Assembly (NCBI GenBank): GCA_019044685.2
Contig: JAGTXX020000017.1
Location: 434,001 to 498,000, forward strand
DNA length: 64,000 nt
Source of the DNA: Nannochloris sp. 'desiccata'
Taxonomy: Eukaryota > Chlorophyta > Trebouxiophyceae > Chlorellales > Chlorellaceae
Direction of reading: 5' to 3'
A program made the translations under genes and the position numbers. Position 1 is the stretch's first letter; every line of letters starts with the position of its first letter. This document shows, piece by piece, positions 31,481-42,271 of this stretch. The notes under the pieces were generated by a model. That model saw only the letters and a list, made by a program, of their open reading frames with translations, made no database searches and was not told the DNA's origin.

Positions 31481-32010
31481 GCAATCGCACGGTATAACTC
31501 ATTACTACCGGCAGCAGGTTCAATACCTCCCTTCCATCCGTACGAGTTCCCATCTCTTATCAGCTCCCCTTCTACCCACTTCAGCCGCTTTTGAATTACG
31601 AGGAGCCGTGCTGTATGCCTTTCCTTCTTTTTCTTCATTCGCATGATTTCAGCGGTGAAGTATCCAGTTCCGGATGCTGGAAAAGCTTTAGAAAAGTCTA
31701 AAACCTTTTCCTCTAAATCCACAACAGCAGCAGGAAAAGCGCTCACCAATTCGGTATGCCAAGCTGAAATTGTTTTCGGCTTTGGCTTACCTGCAAGCGG
31801 CTGGGAAGCTTCTAAAGCCACAGGCTTCTCTCGCACAACGGCAAAAGGAGCAAGCTGCTTGTCACTGACAGATAGGTTGTTTGAGTGAGAATCAATCTGT
31901 TTTGAGATCCAAACGTCTACAACCGCCGTTTCTATTGCTGGCTCTGCTAAAGCAGGGGCGACGAAGAATTGGCAAGGGCGTCTGGGAGCACCTTTATGAT
32001 CTCTCCAGGT
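31474..32010 (-). pseudogene. Second truncated copy of paralogue 2 (right arm of the fold-back)
   Basis: The minus-strand frame encodes the same C-terminal segment (ISAWHTELVSAFP, VLDFSKAFPASGTG, YGWKGGIEPAAGS) and then runs into tandem-unit sequence instead of the normal end. It has no extra A at the site that breaks the left arm. It is truncated at both ends, with no start or terminator of its own. Confidence 0.85.
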
Positions 32011-32199
32011 ACCAAAGTAAAACTATCAAAGTAAGACTATCTGCCTTTATATCTCCCTTGATTTACAATTATAATATGCACCAAAGTAAAAGGGAGGAAA
32101 GTACTACAACAAAAAAGCAGGAAGCCTTCCTGAAAAAGGAGAGAATACTAATAAACAAAACCAGCGCAAACGGCGGAAAAGGGCAGAAAAACTAAAACA
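32011..32199 (+). repeat. 189-bp direct repeat, right copy
   Basis: Matches 29802-29990. It begins exactly where the right arm of the fold-back ends. Confidence 0.88.
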
Positions 32200-32436
32200 A
32201 AAATCCAAAGCAGCACCTCGTTTTATAAACAGAAAGAGGAGATTGAGATTAATTTTATTTCTATAAATGCGCGTGCTATCTATACACTTTTATAGTACGT
32301 ACTATTATCTATCTTTGTAAAAAGAGAGGGAAGGTAAGGCCAAGAACACTCCTTCAGAACCCTCGAAAAGAAATATCAAAACACGACCACCAAAACCGTT
32401 CTCTTGAAAAAGAAAAAAATTGCCCCTTTTCTTTGC

Positions 32437-34712
32437 CTAAGGCTTGGGTCCAGCAGATAGAATCTTATGCGCTTCATCAGCAGTCACATGACCACCTCCA
32501 TCTTCAAACTTTTGGAAATTCTCCACAAATAACTTTGCCAAATTATTCAAAGTATTTGAATACCCTTCTTGGTCGGCCCAAGAATTTGATGGCATGAGCA
32601 CCTCCGAAGGCACATTAGTCACTCTTTTAGGTACTTGAAGACCAAATACAGGCATGGTATCATACTCTGCGGCGGTCAACTCTCCAGAATGGATGGCATC
32701 GATGATAGCACGAGTGTGTTTTAATTTAAAACGATGGCCGGTTCCAAACGACCCTGCAGTCCACCCAGTGTTAATCAACCAAGCAGTGGTTCCGTGACGT
32801 TCCATCTTCTCAGCAAGCATATTTGCGTATTTGGTAGGATGCCACATAAGGAAAGCAGAACCGAAACATGCAGAAAAAGTCGCTTCAGGCTCAGTAACAC
32901 CTTGCTCGGTTCCCGCCACTTTGGCGGTATAGCCCGAGATAAAATAGTACATTGCTTGTTGGCTGGTAAGTTTCGCAACAGGAGGAAGGACACCAAAGGC
33001 ATCACAGCAGAGCATGATGACATTCTTAGGATGTCCACCAATGCAAGGAATTTTCGCATTAGAAATAAACTCAATAGGATAAGAGGCACGAGTGTTTTCT
33101 GTTATAGAGTTGGAGTTGTAATCCACAAGACGGGAATCTTCATCAAAGACCACATTTTCTAAGATAGTGCCAAAACGGATAGCATCAAAGATTTCCGGTT
33201 CATTTTCGTGTTTAAGACCGATTGCCTTGGCGTAACAGCCACCCTCGATGTTGAATACTCCGTTGTCACCCCAACCGTGCTCGTCATCTCCGATCAACGG
33301 GCGATGGGGGTCGGCCGACAATGTCGTTTTGCCAGTACCAGATAAACCAAAAAACATGGTAACATCCCCGTCTTTGCCTTCATTGCATCCAGAATGGAGT
33401 GATAAGATGCCACGTTTAGGCAACCAGTAGTTCATTAAAGAGAACACACCCTTTTTCATTTCTCCGGCATATTGTGTTCCGAGAATTACCATCTCACGAT
33501 GCTCCAAAGAAACATCGATAGAGGTAGAAGAGGTCATATAAGAGGTGTGGCGGTTTGCAGGGAAGGCACCAGCGTTGTAGATGGTGAAATCAGGGGTGCC
33601 AAACTCTGCTAGCTCATTTTCTGAAGGTCGAATAAGCATATTATGCATAAACAGGGCGTGATAGGGACGGCCACAAACAATGCGAATCTTTAAACGAGAT
33701 TCAGGTTCCCATCCAGCAAATCCATCAAGGACATAAATACGATCAAGGGTGTTCAAGTAATCGACAGCTCGTTCACGGTTTAAAATAAAGGTGTGTTCAT
33801 CCATTTCGTAATTGGGGGCCCCAGCGCCTGGTTTTGCCCACCAAATGTCGGCTTCAGAAGAAGGATCACGAACGACACGTTTATCCCGAGGTGAACGGCC
33901 AGTTTTAGCTCCAGAAAGGGTGGCTAAAGCACCACTAGAGACAATATGGGAGGTAGGTTCATATTTCAAGCTGTGCTCGTAAAGCTCAGAGACGGCAAGG
34001 TTGTGGAAAACGACCACAGGTTTGAGACCGATATCAGACATCTCAGCAAACATCTCCTTAACAACTTCAGTGTGATCAGCTTCAGCCGCGGCTTTGCTGC
34101 GGGGGCTTTGGGGGACGTACAGGTGGCGGGGCTCCCGGGTGATGATGCGAGGGCCTAACTCGCGAGTGGTAGAACGTAAAGAGGCGGAGATGGAGGCAGC
34201 ACGGGCGTCATCACTGCCTTCAACGCGTTCTTTCTTAGTTTTCTGAAGGGCATGCAGGGCAGTGACATCCGATGCACGAGGGGGATGTGCTTCTGAAACC
34301 AAGCGACGGAGATCACCACCACCCTTGTTGCTATCGTCGTTGTTGTTCAGCTTCAAAGCTGTCAAGTTGGGAGTGTCCCTGCAAGAAGTAATAGAAGTCA
34401 TGAGCAACCATGTTAGCATGCTGGTAGCCTCTCAGGAAGGTCTTGAAGAATCAAGCAAGATTGCGAGGTGACGAAAAGAAACTGATCTTAAGACAGAGAA
34501 TATAGAATGAAACTGCTGACAACAACCCCCGGTATAAAGAAACGGTCGGTACCAATATTATAAAGGTAAGTTAACGGTGGCAAACCAATGAGGTTCTTAG
34601 GGTTGAAGTTGAAAAAACGTGACGAAGATTTTGATGTATTGACTTATCATGGGAACAGAATCTACCAGCAACAAAAACGCGTTGGAGGCACTGACAAGAG
34701 GAATACTTACAT
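32437..34712 (-). CDS. PCK: ATP-dependent phosphoenolpyruvate carboxykinase
   Basis: The main exon is 34378-32437. PEPCK motifs are intact: the P-loop [32 protein letters not shown] and [16 protein letters not shown]. It converts oxaloacetate plus ATP to PEP in gluconeogenesis and C4-type metabolism. The N-terminal ~85 residues are low-complexity, as in plant enzymes. The frame contains an ATG at 34419, but a good 3' splice site (TTCTTGCAG) lies between it and the body. An upstream exon ends ...GGACAT|GTAAGT at 34711. Splicing these makes AT|G, so the start codon would be split, giving MDTPNLTAL and 647 aa. Without that intron the protein would start at MLTWLLMTS (660 aa). The family is certain; the start is inferred. 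Confidence 0.95.
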
Positions 34713-35885
34713 GTCCAAAGAGGCTCCAGGGAGTAATCAGTGAAGTTGAAACTTTCTGAAAATGAAAACAAGACACGATGCAGTCTTGTTAAAGTCACCA
34801 ATCAAGTATACAGCGTTCTATGCTTGTCAGCTTGCGATGCAGAACAGTAAAGAATAGAAAACAATGCACCGACGCTGCCAGAGCTGCTTACACATAAAGC
34901 AATTTTAAAACGTTTACTAAGTCCCGGGGTAACCGGGTGTGATGACTTGGCCGATAGCTCCGACACCGATCTTCGTTCTCTTTTTAGCTTTCTGCTTTTG
35001 GCACCGCTAATGCAAGCATATAAGTATTATAAAAACCGTCCAGGGGTCTGAAGAAGGTTAGGGCAGCTTTTTCCTATTCGAAAGAAGCGAAGGTGGTGCC
35101 CGCCGGTCAGCACCGACCCGGCTAATTTTGCAGTTCAGAGAAAGCAAATTCCCAGGAAAATTAGCATCCTGAACAACTTTGTGCTTGGTTTCTGATGCCA
35201 ACGGGATCTCAAGGTACACCTAGATCTCTCTTCTGGGCTTTTTTTGCCCTCAGGGCTGAGACCCCAGCGGGCTGTCTCCAAATTTCGCTTGAAAACTTGC
35301 CAAGCATAATTTTTGCAGTTGTTTCTATAATGCGAAACTTTTGATCTCAACTTAGACTTAGAGTATAGATCCAAATACATTTTTCCCAAGGCTTACTTTG
35401 CAATAAAAACCAATCGCTCAAACTGAAACAAAATATGATTTTGGTTGGGGCAAATGAGGTCTAAGTCTTTGTGATGCCCAGTTGCTCGAATTTTCGTATA
35501 CATATAAACAGCTCTACACATGATAATAGATACAGAAGCGGCGGGAAGCAGTTGCATTTTGAAGGGCCATAAATCAATCAAAGTTTGATCACAGTTTTCG
35601 CAAAAAAATGGATAGCACAGTTCACAAGCTGAAGTTTAGTAAAAGCGAAAATGATCAATCGCGATTTTTGGCAATGCCGGCTTCCGGTCAAGACTGTAGC
35701 CATCTACTTTCGATCAAAACTTGGAATGCACTCACCAGATGGTAATACTGCTGCTATTTTGTTTCAATATTGCTTTAAATTAAATCTGTAATATATACTG
35801 GCTTGCTGAGTAGCTTGCCGGAGAATTATCGGGCAATGTTTTGGCATAAATATTTACCGTTGGATCTGGCGGTGGACTGACGTTC
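34713..35885. other. Intergenic between divergent PEPCK and CPL1-like genes; no gene seen
   Basis: About 1.2 kb holding both promoters and the PEPCK 5' UTR. Short frames on both strands lack splice or family support. Confidence 0.55.
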
Positions 35886-38622
35886 ATGGTATGCTTCTCT
35901 CCTCTTTTTATTTTCTCTAGGAGCGCTACGCTTAAGAACTTCACTTTTCCTGTTACACTCTTGTGTCATCTACAAACTGGAGGTGAGTCATTTGGCAGTG
36001 ATATTATGTTGCAAACTCCATTTTTCAAATTCCGGCGGTCGTAGGTAATTATGGGCTCTGATTGTTTCTGGCCATTTTCTCTCAATTCTAATTGGAAATA
36101 CTCTTTATACTATTATGTCAGGCCCTGTATGCTATATCACGCCAGATACTGCATCTTCCAACGAAGAACAAGCTCGTTTCCTTCATTATCACAAAGATTG
36201 TTGCAACAACAACACAGTTATGATCTTGACGAAGACAGTGCCTTCTTTACGAAAGAACGGAAGTAGTAGTAGCAGTAGTGATATTGAACTTGGGTACTGT
36301 TTAGCACCTTTATGGGGTACCAGGTCACAGCCTCAAGGAGATGAGAAAGCTCCTATCTTTGCTGTCTATGCTACCGGTCATCATTTTGCTCTTGATTTTT
36401 TACTAGGGAAGGTGATACATCCACGCCGCCTTCCAGTGGTCTTTGACCTCGATGAAACACTGGTCAAAGGCAGAACACTGTCGCATCTTAGCGATGAGTC
36501 CATACGTGATACTATAGAGCGCCGTAGAAGCGCAACTGCGACAGATAGAAGTCTTTCCTTGGAACAAAAGGCGAGACAAATTGATGCGGAAATGCAAATG
36601 CTTCAACATGATGCTATCTCGCTACGATCCTACAGAGATACCGATACGATTACACTTGGTAATGGTACAAGAGTCCAAGCAGAGTATGCGGTATGTCCTT
36701 TCTACGCTGAAGACTCTGCAGGAAAAAATGATGCACCTTCCTCCGTGACTCGTCCTGTCATTCAACGGCAAGTGGATCTCGTATTTACACGGATTAGGCC
36801 TCTAGATAGAGAACAAAGCATGATATTTCGTATTAGACCATACTGGAGTGAAGTGCGGAGTCTTCTAACCGGAGGAATGGATAAAATCAATGCAAACGAC
36901 AACAATGCTTCAACATCCAGTGCGGAGGGAACGGTAAAGGGAGATACTGTGTCAAAGCCGTTGATTGAGGCTTTTGTGTGTACTACCGCCGATACCGAAT
37001 ACGCGCATGAAGTGTGGCGAGTCCTTGATCTAAATGAAGCACTGATTCCTTATACGCGCTGGCCTAAACGTATCAAAACAAAAGCGGGGAAACAAAAATG
37101 TTTAGCACCAACCCTTGGCCTCGCCGACCACTCCTTGTCTGTGAGCATGAATAATGCGGGTAGTATCATGCCTTTTGCTGTTATTTTAGACGATATTTTA
37201 GAGATTTGGGAACCCAAGGTACAGAACCAAGTCATCCACATCTCCAAATGGGAACCGTATCAAGAGTGGGGTCGGGTTACCGCCACAGGGTCACATTGGG
37301 AAAGAACACAAGCAGGGCTCGACATGTTGAAAGTAGGCGGAGTCTTACGAGATCTCCGAAAAGAAATCTTTGACCAAATCGATAATCAATTAGCGTCTAA
37401 AATGCCAGATGGTACTGTAATTCATGTAGCGACGCTTGATTTGACCCGGGTCGATGCTTCGTATGCTGCGCTGTTTGCGCCTCCACCATGGACTTCTAGA
37501 ATTTTACCACGAGTGCTGGAAAGCTCAAAACCATTGCCGTTACCTGCCAAGGCGCTTGCTGCGATACTTGCTCGTGAAGAAAGACAAGTCCAAAGACAGA
37601 AGGCGTTTGACGAACAAGTTGAAAAGGAAAAAGCAGCGATTGCTGCTCTTCCAGTACCATCAGATCCTCGTATTGCTGCTCGTGCTGCTGCTGCTGCCTC
37701 GGCTGCTACAAAACAAAACCAGCAACCAGAGCAACAGAAAGAGGAGCCAGCTGAGTTTAATCCTGACACTGATATGGATGTTTTCGCCAACTGGGGGAAG
37801 ATGGTTACGACGGACAAAGCTCCGCAGCAACAAGAGGAGGAAGAGGAAGCATCGAAGAACAAGCGAAAACGTGAACAGGAAGAAAGTTCCTCTCTTGACA
37901 ACGACATTGCTAGCGACGTTCTGGGAGAGGGAGACTCAGGTGACGCGATTAATTTATTATCTGAAGAAGAAGAACAACAAGAACAAGGTCCAGCTAGGAA
38001 GAAAGCTCATCTCTCTAAAGAGGACCCTATTATCTTGCTTTCGCAAGCTGCTCAATCCCAAGGTAAGCACCTGACCACCGAAACAACTGCAGTTGGGAGT
38101 GGAGGGTATCTAGTTCAGATCAAATCAGATGGGGGTAAACGTATTGCGTATGCAACTGGTGGTAATATAGAAGAGGCACGTAGGAATGCAGCAGTGAATG
38201 CGCTGAATGAATTCGAAGGACAGAAGTATTCTTTTGGTGTTGATGGTGTCACCAGGGGCGGTGCTGCTCTTGCTCCTGCTGTTGCTGCCCAACCTGGAGC
38301 TACTGTTGCACCAGCGCCTGCTGCTCAGGTACATCCTGGATATCCTTTTGGTTCCACTGAGCCGGAAGTTATTGAATTCGGCAACGCCTTGAGCAAATTA
38401 CGAGAGCTGTACCCTACCACAGGCGATGGACAAAGAGTTGTTTATAGAGAAGTCACAGAGCCCGGTGATCTTGTGAAGCGTTTCCAGTGCACTGTTCGTA
38501 GAGATTTCATGTCAGGAGAGCCAGAATTAACTGCTGTGGGCGTCGGTGAGAATTATTATTATGCCAAGCGAGATGCTGCGCGGATAATTTTAACATCACA
38601 ATTAGGATTTCAAGTCGTTTAG
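35886..38622 (+). CDS. CPL1/2-like RNA polymerase II CTD phosphatase with two dsRNA-binding domains
   Basis: Main exon 36122-38622. I add a first exon, 35886-35982 (GGAG|GTGAGT donor, ATGTCAG acceptor, phase 1), which restores VTLLCHLQTGGPVCYITPDT, comparable to the start of plant CPL1; total 865 aa. The FCP/SCP catalytic motif DxDxT is VFDLDETLV (D141, D143, T145). Further FCP-type segments are FTRIRPLDREQSMIFRIRPY and FAVILDDILEIWE. An Ala/Glu-rich linker with KNKRKR follows. Two C-terminal dsRBDs are visible (YLVQIKSDGGKRIAYATGG with EEARRNAAVNALNEF; FQCTVRRDF to YAKRDAARIIL). Plant CPL1/FIERY2 dephosphorylates Ser5 of the CTD and works in miRNA processing and stress responses. The start exon is less certain than the rest. 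Confidence 0.88.
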
Positions 38623-38792
38623 GACTGCAGAGAGAGTGCTAAATTAGTTCAACTATAACACAAGATTACTCTCAAGTAATATCTGTAATATATCACAATG
38701 AGGTACAGGTCCAGTTACATATAGTAGTACAAAGCAGTCAAGGAAACTGGATACATGTAATACATTTTATCTACTATTTTTGTTGAATTTTC

Positions 38793-39427
38793 CTAAACCG
38801 GCAGACCGCCGCCAAAACTCGAGCCAGCTGGTGCGATTTTGTTCAGCAAACTTTTAAACGTAGGAGTATCCAAAATTTGTTTTAAAAACGGCATTCGTCG
38901 TAAAAATGAAAGGGCTGTAGGGAAGAAGGCACTAAATAGACGCCAGAAACCGTATGCTTCTAGAATAAAGCCGATGAGTGTCCAGCCCCAGATGACGAGA
39001 ACAAGGCCGCCGAGGAAAAATCCTGTTCCCTTGTAGTTTTTTGGTCTCATGAAGAATTTTATAGTAGATTGGAAACCAATTGTCATTGTAACGCCAGCTA
39101 AGAATAAAATCTGCGTGGTGCATGGGGGAAGAGCGAGGGTGAAAAAGAGACTTAGCGAGAGCGTCAACCGCCGCACCAGCTTCAAAAGAATAAGAGAATG
39201 AAAATCGGAGGGTTCGGAATAGACTTACGTTTCCCATGGCAAGTAAGCCTCTATCAAAGAAAAATAGCATCCCTAGAAATAGGAAGAGCATGCCCAGCGC
39301 AGTGAGCCCCACGCCAATTTCTGCGAGCAAGCATTTGGAATGAAAAGTCGTTGAGGAAAATAATAGCTTCTTATTGGCAGTTTACTTATTAGATGGTTTC
39401 TGACTCACTTCTTTTATCATCCAACAT
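38793..39427 (-). CDS. GOT1: GOT1 vesicle-transport protein
   Basis: Three exons, 39427-39409 (only 19 nt), 39320-39229 and 39110-38793, give 142 aa with consensus junctions (GTGAGT and GTAAGT donors). The product starts MLDDKRKIGVGLTALGMLFL and has four hydrophobic segments. FFDRGLLAMGN, the KGTGFFLGG turn and FFPTALSFLRRMPFLKQIL match Golgi transport protein GOT1, which assists ER-to-Golgi vesicle fusion. Length matches the family (about 140 aa). It is tail-to-tail with the CPL1-like gene, 170 bp apart. Confidence 0.94.
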
Positions 39428-39803
39428 TTTTGTAGAGATTTATTCGAAGGGAACAGGCTGGCGTTTTTATAATTCTGAACAGTAACGAAAATCAAGGAGC
39501 GGAATAAGGCTTTCGTAGTGGATTGAACCCTTTAATCTCTTCTAGATGTTTATAAATACTTTTTAACGCAAGAATCATAGAAGATGCAAAGTGTAAATGC
39601 AGTTTGCCAAAAAAAGTAAAGGCAGCAGCAGGACGCCGGGCCCACAACTGCAGAGGCTTTGGTCAAATACAAAGAAATGCTTTATGCATTGTTATTCTTT
39701 ACATTACACAATTGACACCGTACTATGCACAACGGATTGGCAGCCACCAAGCAAAATATGATTATACTAGACAAAAAATGCAAAACAAAAGAAACAGTTC
39801 TTT
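39428..39803. other. Intergenic; nothing recognised
   Basis: Runs from the promoter of GOT1 to the 3' flank of the ZRF1-like gene. No coding support. Confidence 0.55.
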
Positions 39804-41834
39804 TTATTTCGTAGACGTCGTCTTCTTCTGTTTAAATTTCTCCTTCATTTCCTTAAATCTACGACCACATGCAATCTTAGATTTCGTACCTACAGCAGCA
39901 GATACCTGATCCCAACGATCTTCAGCGTCCTTTGGAACCTCTTTTAATGCTTTAACTAGCAAAAGTTCTTCGGCTGCCGTCCACTCTGTATCGCTAACCT
40001 TGGTTGCAGCAGCTTCCACTGCTGCTGCTCTGACGTTCACATCTACATCAGTAAATGAAACATCCCTGGTCGTAGCTTCAGATTTAATCACAGTATTCGC
40101 TTGTCTCTTCTTTGCAATTTGAACAGAATCTTGAGCGGGCGCTGTATATTTGGCACTTTTAAGACCATGCTTTGCCATATCAAGAATCTCCTCTACTGTA
40201 CGTGTACGTACGTATGCTTGAACTTGTTCCCAGCGTCTACTTGTACCAGCAGGGAACTTATCAATAGCTTTTTTCAACAGCCGGACCTCTTCCTCGTCCC
40301 ACTCTTTTAAACGAGTAGCACGCTCCTCTGCTTCTTTCTTAGCAGCCAGTGCTGCAGCGGCAGCTGCAGCTTTAGTAGCTTCTGCTTTCTTACGTTCTTC
40401 TTGGTTTTGACCAGAGCGGACTGAGTCTAATCGTTCAACTGCAGCAGCAAGTTTCTGTTCGGTGGAGAGATGACTCGCCGAGAGCTCTTCACATAATCCG
40501 TTCAAAGTAACCAGATCCAAGTTGGCACATAACAATTCTACATCATCTTCCTCTACAGAAGTAAGCACCGGTTCAGTGTCTCCGACAGTAACGCCACATA
40601 ATTTCCTCAAGCGGGCTCTTTCTTTCTGAAGCGCCTTCTTCTCAGATTGTCTTTGTTTCTTCGCTTCTGCCGCAGCAATAGCTTCTTCCTCTTTACGACG
40701 TTCTTCTTCTTCGGCAGCGATTCTTTCTTCTTCTATCTTACGTAATCGTTCTGCTTCTCTCTCAGCTTTGTGGCGCTCACGCTCCGCACGCTGGGCCTCT
40801 TTTCTAGCAATAATACGAGGATCTAACTTATTTGCCAGCTCTACAAAGTTACGAATCCTTTTAAAATCATCTTTTTTACCCTTTTCACGTAATTTTGAGT
40901 TATATCGCTCAATCCAGCGTCTTTCTTCTCTTGACTCTGCCGACTCCACATCCTCTTCGTCGGGGTGAGGGATCTCTCTCCAGGATTTAAAAGAAAACCA
41001 GAAGTCGTAGAAAGCATCAACATGATCCATATCAGTGTCGATATCACCTAATTCAGGGGCAGGTTGATTAATAGACCATCTGCTATTTCTCTTGAATGCT
41101 GCTCCGAAGAATTTGAAGAAATCCTCAGGGCTGGTAGCATCCACTTCATTGGGAAGGCTATCATCAAAGGTATCCACAGAATCAAATTCCCTGCGTTTTT
41201 GTAAATCGCAGAGGGTTTCATAGGCTTCTTGGATGGCTTTAAAACGATCTTCGGAGGCTTGTTTTAGCTTTTCGTCATCACCGGCCAAAGCATGTTGCTT
41301 GTCAGGGTGATGCTCCAAGGCAGCACGGCGATAGGCAGCTTTGATTTGAGCATCTGTAGCCATCCAGCGTTCGTGCTGTAATCCTAAGAGAGCGTAGACA
41401 TCAAGCTTATCATTCTTTTTAGATTTTTTCTTTTTATTTCTTTTCTTCCATTTGTCGTCATCGTCGCCGCCATTACCGAGAGAAGAGAAGTCAGCAGTGC
41501 TGTTTTCTCTACTAGGAAGGGCGCTGTCTGTTTGACTGTCGTTGACAGATTCGTCATCGTCGTCTTCTTCAGAGTTTTCTGCAGCAGGGAGAGGGAGGAC
41601 ACAAAGTAAATAAAAGTTCATTGGAGCGAGAAAAGAAATTGAGAGAATTTTATTTCCTGTGTTTTTGTGCTTACCATAGAGCCCTGCCTGTTTTAAAGCT
41701 TTGACGTGAAAGATATGCCCTGCTGGGTCTTTGTTATAACTAAGTGTCAAAGCAGACAACTGAGAATAAACTTTTGAACCACCGTCCAAGGCGGCAGCAG
41801 AATCCCAAGTCAGAAGACGGCGGCGGCGCGGCAT
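39804..41834 (-). CDS. ZRF1/zuotin-type J-domain and SANT-domain protein
   Basis: Exons 41834-41675 and 41578-39804, 644 aa. The intervening 96 nt (GTAAGC...CTGCAG, phase 1) are a multiple of three without stop, so retention would add 32 residues. The order is N-terminal region, acidic stretch, basic KKRNKKKKSKK, J domain (LDVYALLGLQ, AALEHHPDKQ with HPD), a charged helical zuotin-homology region rich in EEERRKEEE, and two C-terminal SANT/Myb repeats (EWDEEEVRLLKKAIDKFP; EWTAAEELLLVKALKEVP). This is the ZRF1/MPP11 (plant GlsA-related) architecture. Known members are ribosome-associated co-chaperones of Hsp70 and also chromatin factors reading H2A ubiquitin. Confidence 0.94.
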   Translation of the reverse strand: MPRRRRLLTWDSAAALDGGSKVYSQLSALTLSYNKDPAGHIFHVKALKQAGLYGKHKNTGNKILSISFLAPMNFYLLCVLPLPAAENSEEDDDDESVNDSQTDSALPSRENSTADFSSLGNGGDDDDKWKKRNKKKKSKKNDKLDVYALLGLQHERWMATDAQIKAAYRRAALEHHPDKQHALAGDDEKLKQASEDRFKAIQEAYETLCDLQKRREFDSVDTFDDSLPNEVDATSPEDFFKFFGAAFKRNSRWSINQPAPELGDIDTDMDHVDAFYDFWFSFKSWREIPHPDEEDVESAESREERRWIERYNSKLREKGKKDDFKRIRNFVELANKLDPRIIARKEAQRAERERHKAEREAERLRKIEEERIAAEEEERRKEEEAIAAAEAKKQRQSEKKALQKERARLRKLCGVTVGDTEPVLTSVEEDDVELLCANLDLVTLNGLCEELSASHLSTEQKLAAAVERLDSVRSGQNQEERKKAEATKAAAAAAALAAKKEAEERATRLKEWDEEEVRLLKKAIDKFPAGTSRRWEQVQAYVRTRTVEEILDMAKHGLKSAKYTAPAQDSVQIAKKRQANTVIKSEATTRDVSFTDVDVNVRAAAVEAAATKVSDTEWTAAEELLLVKALKEVPKDAEDRWDQVSAAVGTKSKIACGRRFKEMKEKFKQKKTTSTK

Positions 41835-42271
41835 TTTGTGATTCGTTATGCTTTACGTTTATTATACAGATGCTTCAAGGGGATAATTGTCCTACTTTTG
41901 CCAACAAAAGGTAAGTGGCGGCTTAAACGAAAAATGAATGCAGTTTAAATTGAATCAGAGCCTTGCATGCATTAAACGCTTTCTTTGCTGCAGTTTTGAT
42001 ATAAGAATATGAACCATCAAAGATATAAAAGCATACGAAATAGTGGATTGGCGAGACTTTGGTGCTTCAATTGGGCTGCCTGCCACCGAAGCTATATGCT
42101 TTGATGACCCTTTTTCTATATTGTTCTCAGCAGCAAAAATAACTTTTTTTATTTGAATTGATTCCTAGGTCAAAGATCCAAAGTCTATTAGCCGCTTCTC
42201 CTTTTCAAGAGTGAAGAGTTCAAATTTGAAATTGATCTTTGCAAAGCTTTACCAAAAGACAAATTGCCACG
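41835..42271. other. Divergent promoter region between the ZRF1-like and E2 genes
   Basis: About 440 bp, AT-rich, no coding frame supported. Confidence 0.55.

Larger units (their letters stand above)
30833..32010. repeat. Large inverted repeat (fold-back), arms about 540 bp
   Basis: Left arm 30833-31378 and right arm 31474-32010 are reverse complements with scattered differences. The spacer consists of the tandem 51-bp units. Both arms derive from the C-terminal coding half of paralogue 2. Confidence 0.85.

Noticed and set aside
29795..32195. Short + strand ORFs within the 189-bp repeats
   Set aside because: Lys-rich frames present only because the repeat lacks stops there; no start context or homology.
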